Below the pieces are notes generated by a model that was not told where the DNA came from, ran no database searches, and saw only the letters and a list, made by a program, of their open reading frames with translations. Made by a program: the position numbers and the translations under genes. From NCBI GenBank assembly GCA_021801305.1, contig JAJYYD010000113.1, forward strand, positions 1-7,966: 7,966 bases of DNA, written 5' to 3'. The stretch comes from Thermoplasmata archaeon (GTDB taxonomy: Archaea; Thermoplasmatota; Thermoplasmata; Thermoplasmatales; Thermoplasmataceae). Below, piece by piece: positions 1-5,179 of this stretch; the first letter of the stretch is position 1, and each line of letters starts with the position of its first letter.

Positions 1-186
1 AATATATTAACTTGGTCCTGAGCTGCAAATCAGGTTTATTTATTCCATTTGCTTTATAATCTCGGAAAATTTGGAAAAACCTGGACCACGAATTGGCATT
101 CCGGGAAACGAGGTTTCATAAATCCAGAGAAGTATTTCTTCGATTATGTCATAGCAGAAATCACACATGGAAAGGACGGGTTAAAT

Positions 187-690
187 ATGGCTGTCGAACA
201 TTCTTCAGATGAAGCGCTGCTCGAAGTGCTGAAATCTCCCGAGATGCTGAAAGTGCTTCGTCATATGCATTTGGCGAAGGTGGATTATGCCAAGAACACC
301 ACAAGATATACGGATATTCCGCAGATGAGGGTTACCGAGCATTTGAAACGCCTCCATTCATTAAGACTTCTTGACATTTATGAAAATACATCAATCAAAC
401 GTACTGCAGCAAAGTTGAAGAAGAGTGCGGAGGTGCATAAGCATCATACCTATTACCAGATCAACAGGAATGGCGATATCATCCTGAAGGAGGTAACGCC
501 GGCAAATTATTTCAGGCTTATTGGTCAGGACACCATAGGGGCACTATGTCATATGGACAAACTTACTGATCATCCTGAAATGGCGGCCACTTTGAAGGAG
601 TTTTATCTCATTGACCAGGACAACAAAATAACAGAACTTGGAACAGAGGTGCTAAATTATGGTAAAAGCAGGCAGAAGGTAAGATGTTAA
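187..690 (+). CDS. DUF2250-like archaeal winged-helix protein, 167 aa
   Basis: Probable DNA-binding protein of the archaeal DUF2250 type; function unknown, possibly transcriptional. Numbered from the ATG at 187, residues 14-104 read as a winged helix: a helical start (LKSPEMLKVLRHMHLAKVDY), a recognition-helix-like stretch (MRVTEHLKRLHSL), then the basic block KRTAAKLKKSAEVHKHHTYY at about residues 71-90. The KHHTYY motif followed by xINRNG is what I recall as typical of DUF2250. Residues 105-167 form a second, less recognisable part. The frame is open from position 22 and could start at TTG 49, adding 46 residues, but those do not resemble the family, so ATG 187 is preferred; a purine-rich GGAAAGGA lies about 10 nt upstream of it. 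No well-placed TATA box was found for this start. The C-terminus may be frameshifted: the next frame continues with protein-like sequence past the stop. Assignment is moderately sure; the start is uncertain. Confidence 0.6.
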   Translation: MAVEHSSDEALLEVLKSPEMLKVLRHMHLAKVDYAKNTTRYTDIPQMRVTEHLKRLHSLRLLDIYENTSIKRTAAKLKKSAEVHKHHTYYQINRNGDIILKEVTPANYFRLIGQDTIGALCHMDKLTDHPEMAATLKEFYLIDQDNKITELGTEVLNYGKSRQKVRC

Positions 691-907
691 TGACGCATAC
701 AAAGCAATATCAAAGTATCCGCAGGAAAAATAACGAGAACATAGTAATAATGAGCATCAGACAATGATCAGCTACCAAATTTTAAATCACTCATGAGGGT
801 TGATATTTCTGTTTCAGTTCCAAGATGATCATACAAAACAGTTCTTGATTAAGTTTCACGAAAAATTGAATATTCAGTAAAAAAACTGTCAATTGATCTT
901 TTACCGG

Positions 908-915
908 TTATAAAT
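908..915 (+). promoter_or_regulatory. Possible TATA box for the 945 micro-ORF
   Basis: TTATAAAT, a good archaeal box A match, ends 30 nt before the ATG at 945. It would place a transcription start around 936-941 and give a nearly leaderless mRNA. It could also be chance in AT-rich DNA. Confidence 0.3.
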
Positions 916-944
916 CAGGAATAGATCTATCAATAGAAATATAC

Positions 945-1019
945 ATGGCAGTGGGAGGAATTGCAGCGGTTTTAGTTTTATCCGGAGCTTATATCTTTAT
1001 GAAGAGACGCAAGGGATGA
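945..1019 (+). CDS. 24-aa single-pass membrane micro-ORF or surface-protein anchor remnant
   Basis: The frame from ATG 945 encodes 24 residues: MAVG, then a continuous hydrophobic run (GIAAVLVLSGAYIFM), then the basic tail KRRKG and TGA. One membrane helix followed by positive charges is the classic C-terminal stop-transfer anchor of archaeal surface and peptide-binding proteins. The same frame stays open back to 897 (SFTGYKSGIDLSIEIY precedes the Met), which favours a remnant of a longer protein. Against that, a TATA-like box at 908-915 is placed correctly for a nearly leaderless micro-protein. I cannot decide between the two, and I recognise no family. Confidence 0.3.
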   Translation: MAVGGIAAVLVLSGAYIFMKRRKG

Positions 1020-1066
1020 TAAGCAGTCATGGCTGGAGATGAGATTTGAATTCACTTCTTCCCATT

Positions 1067-1092
1067 ACTCCGGAAAGAGGACTTTCTGGAGT
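1067..1092 (+). other. Strong intergenic hairpin (11-bp stem, 4-nt loop)
   Basis: Arms ACTCCGGAAAG (1067-1077) and CTTTCTGGAGT (1082-1092) pair over 11 bp with one G-U wobble around the loop AGGA. A TTTTT run follows at 1100-1104. It could be a hairpin terminator, part of a small RNA, or a protein-binding palindrome. Archaeal termination depends mainly on T-tracts rather than hairpins, so its role is unclear. Confidence 0.5.
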
Positions 1093-1192
1093 CAGTACAT
1101 TTTTACCGGACTATTAAAATGCATCATATCCTGAAAAATTAATTGTCATGAGATGAAGAGAACATTACTGCAAATTCAAATGTGACTAAGCT

Positions 1193-1200
1193 AAACTTAT
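1193..1200 (+). promoter_or_regulatory. Weak TATA-like box for the 1226 gene
   Basis: AAACTTAT lies 26-33 nt before the ATG at 1226, the spacing expected for a leaderless or nearly leaderless archaeal transcript. The match to the box A consensus is imperfect. Confidence 0.3.
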
Positions 1201-1225
1201 TCATACAGGTGTATCATAATGTCAT

Positions 1226-1648
1226 ATGGGAGAGATAGAAAACCTGGAAAGCAAGCTCAAGAAGGAATTCTCAAAAACAGATAGTGATATGCCGAAAAGT
1301 GAGGTAAAGCTGGATTCTGAAAAAGTCCTCCAGGTCCTTTGGGCAAACGCCCTGGGGTCCCCGGACAAACCTGTTGTATATGAAGCGGGGCAGTTCAGGT
1401 ATTCCGTGACATTCAGCTATGCTGAGAAAAAGGACAAGAAAGGCGAAACTGGGGTATACACCGACTTGCCCCAGCCGGAGGATGCAGACCAGCTGGTATC
1501 AATGACCTTTGATGTTGACGGGTTGAAAGGGGAGAAAGATACTGAGCTCCAGTTTACGGGCAACTATGTTACAGTGACACCCAGCAGGGAATACAAGCAT
1601 CTACTGGATTTCGAGGTGGCAGTGCTAAAAAAAGGAATAATAAAATAG
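1226..1648 (+). CDS. Small charged protein of unknown function, 140 aa
   Basis: I do not recognise this protein. It has no signal peptide and no membrane segment, so it should be cytosolic. The first 35 residues are highly charged (many Lys, Glu, Asp) and probably helical or disordered. From about residue 50 the pattern alternates in the manner of a beta-rich domain (QFRYSVTFSYAEKK, QLVSMTFDVDGLK, ELQFTGNYVTVTPS, LLDFEVAVLKKG). No cysteines or obvious catalytic motif are present. Codon use is consistent throughout and the frame is clean, so it is very likely a real gene. ATG 1226 is the first in-frame start, with a weak TATA-like box about 26-33 nt upstream. An out-of-frame ATG at 1219 gives only 21 codons. 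It converges on the minus-strand gene ending at 1652 with 3 bp between the stop codons. Confidence 0.7.
   Translation: MGEIENLESKLKKEFSKTDSDMPKSEVKLDSEKVLQVLWANALGSPDKPVVYEAGQFRYSVTFSYAEKKDKKGETGVYTDLPQPEDADQLVSMTFDVDGLKGEKDTELQFTGNYVTVTPSREYKHLLDFEVAVLKKGIIK
1626..1646 (-). terminator. T-tract terminator for the leftward transcript
   Basis: Read on the minus strand, the bases just past the stop at 1652 are very T-rich: TTTTATTATT, CC, then a run of seven T. Such tracts are the usual archaeal termination signal. It overlaps the last codons of the convergent + strand gene, so that gene's LysLysGly/IleIleLys end also serves as the neighbour's terminator. Confidence 0.5.
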
Positions 1649-1651
1649 GAG

Positions 1652-2578
1652 TTACAGAAGCACCAGATCGGTCTCCAGTACTTCCTCCAGCCTGGAAGCG
1701 AATGCAATCCTGCAGTTCCAGTCGGGGAACATTGCAAACATTTTCCCCATTATCTTCACAGATTGTTTCACCTGGTCTTCCGGTATGACAAAGTCCATAG
1801 TGAAAACATCATTCTCGATTCTCTGGGTTCTTGAAAAAGTGACAATCCCATTCTTATTAAATTCACGATTCAGATAGACCAGAAGCTGGTTTTTTACGCT
1901 CCCTTCGTAAAGATGCATTTCTTCATTTATTGTCGTAAAGCCAGGCACTGAAATACTTTCAGCAGGCAGATATACTGCGTTTATAAGGTCATCAGGAGAA
2001 ACACTCTTTATAACTCTTTTCCAGGTTTTTCCCATTGGATTGTTATGGCTGGTGAGTTCTTCAGAAGGCGGTTGTGAAACAATCCTGATCAAGAACAGTT
2101 GAATCTCCTTTGACAGTGATTTCATGATGTTAAGATTACCTGGTGATTCTCCAAGATATACAACAGAATATCCATCATCCATGGCAATTCTTCTTAGTAC
2201 TACGTCGGAAACCTCTTCCTGTTCAGTCTCATTAAATCTCATGTAAGCAAAAAACATTCCATGGGAAACAAAAATTGCATCGAGAACCACTGAATGTATA
2301 CGTATAAAATCCGATATAATATTCAATCCGGAGTTCTCTTCCTCACTAAGTCTTATATTCCATATTCCAGAAACTTTCTCCGCTTTGAGCATGTGCAGGA
2401 TAAGCGCCACATCTTTCCTCTCTTCCATGGATTCCGGTATGTAATAGGCAATTTGGACACGGTCAGCGTCAAAAGTCTGGGAACAGAGAATCTTGTAATC
2501 GACTTTCCTTGAGATCTCTCCAAGTTTCCCATATACCGGGCCGGAGATTATTATCTGGGAGTCTAACGCTTCAGTCAT
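1652..2578 (-). CDS. Protein of unknown function, 308 aa
   Basis: I do not recognise a family. The protein has no signal peptide, no convincing membrane helix and no obvious nucleotide- or metal-binding motif. It appears to be a soluble, mixed alpha/beta protein. The hydrophobic strands (VVLDAIFVSHGMFFAYMRF, YSVVYLG, DLINAVYLPAE, NQLLVYLN) suggest two sensor-like or ligand-binding halves separated near a hydrophilic linker (SEELTSHNNPMGKTW). The frame opens at a TTG at 2602, but ATG 2578 is the better start. AGGATGA sits 4 nt upstream of it as a Shine-Dalgarno site, and a TATA-like box at 2614-2621 would put transcription start near 2592, downstream of the TTG. It is the last gene of the leftward block and ends in a T-tract. 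The coding call is firm; the function is unknown. Confidence 0.75.
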   Translation of the reverse strand: MTEALDSQIIISGPVYGKLGEISRKVDYKILCSQTFDADRVQIAYYIPESMEERKDVALILHMLKAEKVSGIWNIRLSEEENSGLNIISDFIRIHSVVLDAIFVSHGMFFAYMRFNETEQEEVSDVVLRRIAMDDGYSVVYLGESPGNLNIMKSLSKEIQLFLIRIVSQPPSEELTSHNNPMGKTWKRVIKSVSPDDLINAVYLPAESISVPGFTTINEEMHLYEGSVKNQLLVYLNREFNKNGIVTFSRTQRIENDVFTMDFVIPEDQVKQSVKIMGKMFAMFPDWNCRIAFASRLEEVLETDLVLL

Positions 2579-2582
2579 GGCT

Positions 2583-2589
2583 TCATCCT
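2583..2589 (-). promoter_or_regulatory. Shine-Dalgarno site deciding the start at 2578
   Basis: AGGATGA on the minus strand lies 4 nt before ATG 2578, the same spacing as the GGTGA site of the glycerate kinase gene. It supports the ATG over the upstream TTG at 2602. Confidence 0.5.
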
Positions 2590-2613
2590 GTTGAACGTGC
2601 AACTATCAAAGGG

Positions 2614-2621
2614 TTATTAAA
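2614..2621 (-). promoter_or_regulatory. TATA box for the 1652-2578 gene
   Basis: TTTAATAA read on the minus strand is an archaeal box A match. Transcription would begin about 25 nt downstream near 2592, leaving a short leader that contains the AGGATGA site. Confidence 0.45.
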
Positions 2622-2644
2622 TTCTTTCACGGTATTCCAGAATT

Positions 2645-2998
2645 TCACTGGGCTCTTTCCACCGGTTTTTCATTGATTGTCTTGTAAAGTAAAAATATGA
2701 GGAATACACCTACAGCCACGACATGTCCAGTTATAAGTATTATAACGCTTGAGACCATCCCGATCTTGAACTGGAACTGGAATATGAAAAACAGGACGTA
2801 GTAAACTGCCAGGACCCCAATAAGCATGTAGATGCCCTTCTTTATGTTCTGCCTGGAAGGTATGTTTGCCGGATTCTTGAAATCTTTTTCATCGACATTC
2901 ACGACGCCTAAGCCAAAGCACTCAGGGCATATATCTTCATGGCCATCGATTTCAATATGCCCATCCCCAGAACATGTGTCGCAGATGAGTTCAACCAT
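2645..2998 (-). CDS. Small membrane protein with DnaJ-type CxxCxGxG zinc finger
   Basis: A 117-residue protein with two clear parts. The N-terminus carries two CxxCxGxG repeats: C6-D-T-C9-S-G-D-G13 and C24-P-E-C27-F-G-L-G31. Four cysteines at this spacing form a zinc site as in the cysteine-rich domain of DnaJ. After a hydrophilic linker (about 32-53) come two membrane helices at about 55-75 and 80-105, then a short charged tail. The finger probably faces the cytoplasm, because there is no signal peptide and the basic residues R49, K53 and K54 precede helix 1. No J domain or client-binding region is present, so it is not DnaJ. The role is unknown; membrane-tethered zinc-finger proteins of this size may help in protein quality control, but that is a guess. 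The start ATG 2998 is fixed by a TATA box 23-30 nt upstream, giving a leaderless mRNA. The trmI stop is 65 bp upstream. Confidence 0.75.
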   Translation of the reverse strand: MVELICDTCSGDGHIEIDGHEDICPECFGLGVVNVDEKDFKNPANIPSRQNIKKGIYMLIGVLAVYYVLFFIFQFQFKIGMVSSVIILITGHVVAVGVFLIFLLYKTINEKPVERAQ

Positions 2999-3020
2999 TA
3001 CAGCTATTCATGCCAAACAA

Positions 3021-3028
3021 CTATTTAA
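3021..3028 (-). promoter_or_regulatory. TATA box for the zinc-finger membrane protein gene
   Basis: TTAAATAG on the minus strand occupies -30 to -23 relative to the ATG at 2998. This is the exact spacing for a transcript that begins at the start codon. Confidence 0.5.
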
Positions 3029-3063
3029 CCATTGAATTTTCAGTGTTTTATGATTTTTAAGGG

Positions 3064-3843
3064 CTACAGTTTCAGGGAAGAACTGCTTCTTTTTACGGCA
3101 AAAGTTATGAAAGCTGTATGCCAGAGAGAATTATGATCCGGCCTGGTTGATCCTTCCCTGACCAGCATATTTCTTCTTATGAGTTCAGTGTTTTCAAGGA
3201 CAAGCATTCCCAAACCCTTCATCTCCATAACAGTTTTTTCCATCTGGTTATAGTTGGGAGAATAAGTTGTTATGACACCTCCCATTTTCACGCTGTCAAT
3301 GACGTTTGAAACAGCATTCCATGGATCGGGTATATCAAGAAAAACAGCGTCAAATTTACCATCAATCTTCTGCGTCCGTATATCACCCAATAAAGCATTC
3401 CAGTTTGAGAGATCATAAAACTTCTCCAGGTTTTCCCTTGTTGCAGCAATGTTGTCCTGATTGTTGTCAACTGTTACAAGCTTCCCGGTACTGCCAATTG
3501 ACCATAATATAAAAGAAGAGAGTGACCCGGATCCAGCCCCAGCTTCCAGTACTGTGCTGCCGGCCCTTACGCCTGACCGGAAAATCATGTACGATGCATC
3601 GTGAGGTTGTATTATCTGGGCGTTCCTCCTGCAGACATTGCCGAACTCGGGAGGCTGGAAATAGAGTGCAGTATACTGTCCCAATTTTGTACTTATGATA
3701 TCTCCCGGCGAAATAATGAGATTTGGCGGCACCATTACTGAAGAATTGCCGGTTCCTATCCTTCTATCCTTTTCAGAGTATGTGAAGGTCCTGTCCTCAT
3801 TTTTCAGTATTATCAATTCCAATTCCTCCCTTTTTCCCACCAT
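3064..3843 (-). CDS. trmI: tRNA (adenine-N1)-methyltransferase TrmI (m1A57/58)
   Basis: TrmI uses S-adenosylmethionine to make 1-methyladenosine in the T-loop of tRNA (position 58, and also 57 in archaea), stabilising tRNA. Archaeal and bacterial enzymes are homotetramers. The 259 residues match the family in order and length: an N-terminal beta domain (1-70); RRNAQIIQPHDASYMI before the methyltransferase core; SAM motif I EAGAGSGSLS (100-109); acidic VDNN (125-128); motif LDIPDPW (169-175) with the Asp expected to act in catalysis; and the C-terminal RPDH (234-237) plus HTAFITFA (242-249) motif. ATG 3843 is the first Met, overlapping the glycerate kinase frame by 47 bp. There is no Shine-Dalgarno site before it. 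AGGGAGG lies just inside the frame, 8 nt before a TTG at codon 10, so initiation about nine codons later is possible. Co-transcription with glycerate kinase is likely. The identification is firm. Confidence 0.92.
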   Translation of the reverse strand: MVGKREELELIILKNEDRTFTYSEKDRRIGTGNSSVMVPPNLIISPGDIISTKLGQYTALYFQPPEFGNVCRRNAQIIQPHDASYMIFRSGVRAGSTVLEAGAGSGSLSSFILWSIGSTGKLVTVDNNQDNIAATRENLEKFYDLSNWNALLGDIRTQKIDGKFDAVFLDIPDPWNAVSNVIDSVKMGGVITTYSPNYNQMEKTVMEMKGLGMLVLENTELIRRNMLVREGSTRPDHNSLWHTAFITFAVKRSSSSLKL

Positions 3844-4513
3844 AATGCAATATCATTATATCTGAAACGTTTGTTCCCGTACGCCCTGTGACAATGGCAG
3901 ATTTATATCTTGACAGAAGGGTGTTGCTGTCGCTGTTTTTCAATGTTTCAAGCAATTCATGCCTCTGGATACTGGATTTCAGTGTGCTGTCAGAAATGCC
4001 TCCCATGGCATCACTGTAACCGTCAATTCCGTCTGTGCCTATGCTTGCGAAAGTGAACTGCTCACCATCTTCCATGTTATCCATGAACCTGAGGGCAAGC
4101 TCCTGGTTCCTGCCTCCCTTTCCCTTACCGGTAACGTTTACGGTTGTCTCCCCTCCAAATACAAGCCAGAATGATCCATTGAAGAGGGAATACATTGATC
4201 TGGCAACAGATGCAAGATTCCTGGCAACCTCTGAAACCTCTCCTGTAACGCCTGGTTCCCATGCAACTACGTTCTTCTCATTTTTCAGGAGAAAATCTTT
4301 AACGCCTTTCACGTAATCGTAATTCTTCAGTACAAGAAGATTCTCCACATCTCCCATTTCCTGTCGCCCTGAATCATGACCTGACATTATTTTTTCAAGC
4401 GCTCCTATCTCCTTGCACCTGTCGCCATAAGATGCCATAATCTTCCTGACCTCTTCATTTCCTGAAGGTTTCACCAAGGGACCGGAAGCTATGATGGAGA
4501 GATCCGGTAACAT
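3797..4513 (-). CDS. gck: Glycerate 2-kinase, C-terminal part (MOFRL domain), frameshifted
   Basis: This is the downstream fragment of a MOFRL-family glycerate kinase, which makes 2-phosphoglycerate from D-glycerate and ATP. Residues 4-14 (DLSIIASGPLV) continue the first domain exactly where the upstream frame is lost. The MOFRL domain follows, with GGETTVNVTGKGKGGRNQE at about 120-138, whose Arg is expected in the active site, then SIGTDGIDGYSDAMGG (157-172) and TGRTGTNVSDIMIL (209-222). The family usually ends near that last motif; here 16 more residues (HYGGKKGGIGIDNTEK) run into trmI, a 47-bp overlap. The ATG at 4513 overlaps the junction and has no Shine-Dalgarno site, so I doubt it is a true start. 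The fragment alone lacks most of the N-terminal domain and should be inactive unless it is joined to, or assembles with, the other part. Confidence 0.82.
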   Translation of the reverse strand: MLPDLSIIASGPLVKPSGNEEVRKIMASYGDRCKEIGALEKIMSGHDSGRQEMGDVENLLVLKNYDYVKGVKDFLLKNEKNVVAWEPGVTGEVSEVARNLASVARSMYSLFNGSFWLVFGGETTVNVTGKGKGGRNQELALRFMDNMEDGEQFTFASIGTDGIDGYSDAMGGISDSTLKSSIQRHELLETLKNSDSNTLLSRYKSAIVTGRTGTNVSDIMILHYGGKKGGIGIDNTEK

Positions 4514-5126
4514 CCGATATTATCATTGACCTGACTTTTGCAGGCTTGAGGACACCCGCAAGCTTTCCCCCCTTTACGGAGGACATCAGTTGTCTTACTC
4601 TGTTCAGTTCGTAAATATCGGCACCGTTCTTCATCATGCAGTCTGAAATGGATGACAGTGTCCTGATATCAATCCCTTGTTCAGGCACTTCAAAAAGGGC
4701 TGATCCGCCGCCAGATATGAGAACTAGAACAAGATCTTCTTTTTCAAGGTTCTTCAGATGTCCCAAAATGGTTTCCGATGACTTTACACTCAATTCGCTT
4801 ACTGCCGGGTGTGTTCCCCTGAGTATCTCCAGTTCCGGGAAATTTTCAGCAACTTCCTGATCCTTGGGAACAATAATTCCGGCGTAGCAAAGCTTTTCCC
4901 TAACCTTCTCCCTGATCCCTTCGTACATTGCAAGAGACGCTTTTCCAAAGCCAATCACGAATATCCTTCCAGATTCGTCAATATCGTGGGACAATTTCCT
5001 GGAATATCTCTCAACAGCTGAAAATGGAGATATAGTGGCGAAAACATTGATTAAACAGTCAAGAATTTTCTTCCGGTCATCAGATGTTCCCAGATCATTG
5101 TAATTTTTTACAAGCACTTCATTCAT
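4455..5126 (-). CDS. gck: Glycerate 2-kinase, N-terminal part (DUF4147), frameshifted
   Basis: This is the N-terminal Rossmann-like part of a glycerate 2-kinase of the GckA/MOFRL type. In thermoacidophilic archaea this enzyme feeds non-phosphorylative Entner-Doudoroff glycerate into lower glycolysis. Visible motifs are FVIGFGKASLAMYEG (56-70, conserved Lys at 62), RGTHPAVS (103-110), LVLVLISGGGSALFEVP (132-148), and NRVRQLMSSVKGGKLAG (175-191). The family pattern SDVxGDDxSxIASGP begins at S204-D-V-T-G208 and then breaks: the remaining 15 residues (from SLHHSF) are foreign, while the correct continuation lies in the overlapping frame. Joining the two would give about 443 residues, near the family norm. 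The start ATG 5126 is well supported by GGTGA 4 nt upstream and a TATA box at 5168-5175. Whether the break is a sequencing error, a true mutation or recoding cannot be told from one sequence. Confidence 0.82.
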   Translation of the reverse strand: MNEVLVKNYNDLGTSDDRKKILDCLINVFATISPFSAVERYSRKLSHDIDESGRIFVIGFGKASLAMYEGIREKVREKLCYAGIIVPKDQEVAENFPELEILRGTHPAVSELSVKSSETILGHLKNLEKEDLVLVLISGGGSALFEVPEQGIDIRTLSSISDCMMKNGADIYELNRVRQLMSSVKGGKLAGVLKPAKVRSMIISDVTGSLHHSFRSLGETFRK

Positions 5127-5130
5127 TTTC

Positions 5131-5135
5131 TCACC
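5131..5135 (-). promoter_or_regulatory. Shine-Dalgarno site of glycerate kinase
   Basis: GGTGA, the canonical archaeal anti-16S core, lies 4 nt before ATG 5126 and fixes that start. Confidence 0.6.
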
Positions 5136-5167
5136 AAGTTTAGATGACCTGTGACATTCATCTGTTA

Positions 5168-5175
5168 ATTAATAA
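5168..5175 (-). promoter_or_regulatory. TATA box for glycerate kinase
   Basis: TTATTAAT on the minus strand, within a TTAATTAA palindrome (5165-5172), sits just after the stop of the binding-protein gene. Transcription would start near 5143-5147, giving a leader of roughly 20 nt that contains the GGTGA site. Glycerate kinase therefore need not depend on readthrough from upstream. Confidence 0.5.
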
Positions 5176-5179
5176 CCCT

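Larger units (their letters stand above)
683..1019 (+). pseudogene. Apparent decayed coding sequence ending in a membrane anchor
   Basis: No intact gene lies here, but short protein-like stretches appear in shifting frames. From 683 the frame reads DVNDAYKAISKYPQEK, then TAA at 731. Another frame gives ENIVIMS from 735. Frame 754-825 includes DQLPNFKSLMRVDISVSVPR, then TGA at 826, then SYKTVLD and a second stop at 850. From 853 the same frame reads VSRKIEYSVKKL and on to a TAG at 919. Frame 897-1019 ends in a hydrophobic segment plus MKRRKG. The first pieces could be the eroded C-terminus of the upstream DUF2250-like gene. The last looks like the C-terminal anchor of a cell-surface or solute-binding protein. 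This is judged by eye: protein-like appearance in AT-rich DNA is weak evidence, so decay is an inference. Confidence 0.35.

Noticed and set aside
17..34. Stem-loop CCTGA/TCAGG around GCTGCAAA, like a tRNA-Cys (GCA) anticodon arm, followed by a T-rich stretch.
   Set aside because: The loop is 8 nt, not 7, and no T-arm (GTTCRA) or acceptor stem follows. It may be a terminator of an upstream gene, but too little flanking sequence is visible to call it.
49..186. TTG-started 46-residue N-terminal extension of the DUF2250-like gene.
   Set aside because: It does not resemble the family, the TTG has no ribosome site or correctly spaced TATA box, and ATG 187 starts just before the conserved part. It is not fully excluded.
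1219..1284. Out-of-frame ATG at 1219 with a 21-codon frame overlapping the 1226 gene.
   Set aside because: It is short and basic, with no protein-like pattern; it is probably chance next to the true start.
4035..4316. 93-codon frame on the + strand inside glycerate kinase.
   Set aside because: It is the shadow of a well-conserved MOFRL coding frame, with Pro/Ser-rich composition typical of antisense translation.
4502..4505. Programmed frameshift in glycerate kinase.
   Set aside because: There is no slippery heptamer or clear downstream structure, and the +1 product would lose two conserved residues. Error or mutation is simpler.
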